This document shows, in pieces, positions 62,779 through 64,000 of a DNA stretch of 64,000 bases. Numbering within the stretch: the stretch's first letter is position 1; each line of letters begins with the position of its first letter. The translations under genes were made by a program, and so were the position numbers. The notes beneath the pieces were generated by a model. That model had not been told where the DNA came from, did not search any database, and saw nothing but the letters and a program-made list of their open reading frames with translations. Source of the DNA: Ruegeria atlantica (GTDB lineage Bacteria > Pseudomonadota > Alphaproteobacteria > Rhodobacterales > Rhodobacteraceae). The stretch lies in the NCBI RefSeq assembly GCF_013032455.1, contig NZ_WQCF01000006.1, forward strand, positions 207,040 through 271,039, in the 5' to 3' direction.

Positions 62779-63819
62779 TCAGTAGTGCACGAGGTAGACG
62801 CCCACCAGAACAAGCACTGCGATAAAGACTGTCTCGGCCACGATCAAAGCGATGGCCTGACCGCCTACATCCAGAATTCGCTTGAGCGACGTTTTCATTC
62901 CCACCGCGGCAATCGATATCAACAGCGCCCAACGGCTGAGGCTGGCCATGGCCGTTGAAATAAACTCGGGGATTAGACCCATCGAATTCATAACCGCGAA
63001 GATCAGAAAACCGACGACGAACATCGGCAGGATGGGCGGGCGCTTGCCATCTTCCTCGCTGAACTCTGCGTGGCGGCGCACCAGGAACGAGACGACCAGA
63101 ACTACCGGGGCCAACATAGCAACGCGGATCAGTTTAACCAGTGTGGCAACCTCACCCGTTTGCTCAGACACCGAGAATCCCGCGCCTACCACCTGCGCCA
63201 CGTCGTGGATGGTGCCGCCCAGGAACACCCCTGATATGTCATCGTCAAAATTGAAGGCTTCGGTCAGGATCGGGTAAGCTATCATGGCGATGGTCGACAG
63301 CACCGTTACTGACAGCACAGTGAAGATCAGGTTGCGCTCGGAATGCTCATTCTTGGGCAGAATGGCCGACAGGGCCATCGCTGCGGACGCGCCGCAGATC
63401 GCAACCGAACCGCCTGTCAACACCCCGAACCGCCAGCCACGTCCAAGCAGCCGCGCGCCCAGAAGGCCAAACAGGATCGTCAGAATAACCCCAGCGATTA
63501 CAACCACGATCAGATCGGCTCCCAGGTTCATCATCAGTTCGATCGAGATACGCGCGCCCAAAAGAGCGACCCCAAACCGCAACACCGTTCGAGCCGTAAA
63601 TTCAATGCCAGCACGACACCCGCCCGCATCGTCCTCGGACAGAAAATGAAATGCGATACCCAGCAACAGCGCCATCAGCATCGCCGGGGCGCCGTAGTGC
63701 TCAGACAAAAATTTGGCGGCAACCGCCACAACCACGGATACAAGGATACCGTGACCGTTTGTCTGCACGAAAGACCGCGCCCAGCTCCAGGGCGACTTGG
63801 ATGCATTCAACGCCTGCAT
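62779..63819 (-). CDS. YeiH-family putative sulfate exporter
   Basis: Membrane protein of 346 residues (UPF0324/Cons_hypoth698) with about ten helices. GGSVAICGASAAMALSAILP and GGTIHDVAQVVGAGFSVS are the family signatures. Substrate is not established for most members; sulfate or sulfonate-derived anions have been proposed. The start follows AAAGGAAAC. It may be preceded by an operator-like palindrome. Confidence 0.87.
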   Translation of the reverse strand: MQALNASKSPWSWARSFVQTNGHGILVSVVVAVAAKFLSEHYGAPAMLMALLLGIAFHFLSEDDAGGCRAGIEFTARTVLRFGVALLGARISIELMMNLGADLIVVVIAGVILTILFGLLGARLLGRGWRFGVLTGGSVAICGASAAMALSAILPKNEHSERNLIFTVLSVTVLSTIAMIAYPILTEAFNFDDDISGVFLGGTIHDVAQVVGAGFSVSEQTGEVATLVKLIRVAMLAPVVLVVSFLVRRHAEFSEEDGKRPPILPMFVVGFLIFAVMNSMGLIPEFISTAMASLSRWALLISIAAVGMKTSLKRILDVGGQAIALIVAETVFIAVLVLVGVYLVHY

Positions 63820-63843
63820 CTTGTTTCCTTTGTCACAATCGGA

Positions 63844-63857
63844 TGGTCAATTGGCCA
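63844..63857. promoter_or_regulatory. Near-perfect palindrome upstream of the exporter gene
   Basis: TGGTCAATTGGCCA is symmetric at 12 of 14 positions around CAATTG, 25 bases before the exporter ATG. It may be a regulator site; the chance of coincidence is not negligible. Confidence 0.35.
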
Positions 63858-63906
63858 CATCCACAACCGCCCGAGTCACATTTGACCCGGACAGTTGCTG
63901 GTTGGA

Positions 63907-64000
63907 TTACGCCTCTGCCTGCGGTGTCATGTCTGTGGCATCGATGCCTGCGACGGCGACGGGTTTTTTCATTGCGTCGCGGCGGAAGGGCTCACCGAGT
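63907..64000 (-). CDS. Unidentified gene, 3' end only
   Basis: An open frame enters from the window edge and ends at TAA 63907-63909. It encodes a tail of about 30 residues including GEPFRRDAMKKPVAVAGID. No family is recognised. The absence of stops and a codon style like its neighbours suggest a real gene end. Confidence 0.5.
   Translation of the reverse strand, partial: LGEPFRRDAMKKPVAVAGIDATDMTPQAEA

Noticed and set aside
1..64000. Mobile elements, prophage, CRISPR, tRNA or rRNA genes
   Set aside because: No transposase, integrase, phage structural gene, regularly spaced repeat or cloverleaf sequence was recognised by reading; a covariance-model scan would be needed for certainty.

Overview
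The window reads as chromosomal DNA of a marine alphaproteobacterium of the Roseobacter group (Rhodobacteraceae). The evidence is gene content and style: polyamine ABC, lactate TRAP and thiamine ABC transporters, a biotin operon with a BioR-like box, an FNR-type box, many GntR/LysR/AraC regulators, dense ATGA-overlapping operons and moderately high GC. No rRNA, tRNA, CRISPR array, insertion sequence or prophage was recognised. Both ends are cut inside genes.

Layout. 0-3.3 kb: polyamine-type ABC transporter (substrate-binding protein, ATPase, permease, first codons of a second permease), minus strand. 3.3-7.4 kb: a LacI-type operator, then a sugar operon with an unusual degenerate GH1-glucokinase fusion, a fructokinase and a D-lyxose isomerase-like protein. 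7.5-9.5 kb: two small envelope proteins and acetate kinase. 9.7-16.5 kb: periplasmic nitrate reductase operon napFDAGHBC plus one small membrane gene, behind an FNR box. 16.5-23.5 kb: an acyl-CoA module with a CaiD-like hydratase, two acyl-CoA dehydrogenases, an ADP-forming acyl-CoA synthetase and two regulators, resembling betaine/carnitine side-chain catabolism. 23.5-28.9 kb: complete biotin operon bioBFDAGC. 29-40.5 kb: mixed genes (hemolysin III family, fatty acid cis/trans isomerase, cysteine synthase, a three-part flavin/iron-sulfur oxidoreductase, GST/LysR pair, a TetR-controlled cupin/amine-oxidase operon, a membrane protein).

40.5-47.8 kb: lactate utilisation unit made of a TRAP transporter, an FMN L-lactate dehydrogenase, a quinone-linked D-lactate dehydrogenase and a divergent LldR-like regulator. 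47.8-59.3 kb: a candidate catabolic island of unknown substrate: RidA, aminotransferase, LysR, MmgE/PrpD, two carboxymuconolactone-decarboxylase-like proteins, an M29/NicX-like protein, a Rieske oxygenase, an amino-acid-type ABC transporter, an XRE-cupin regulator and a creatininase-family amidohydrolase. 59.4-62.7 kb: thiBPQ behind a TPP riboswitch. 62.8-64 kb: a YeiH-family exporter and the 3' end of an unidentified gene.

Most noteworthy: the 50.8-59.3 kb island, which looks like an N-heterocycle or aromatic-amide pathway; the catalytically dead GH1 domain fused to glucokinase; and several perfect inverted repeats that look like uncharacterised operators.
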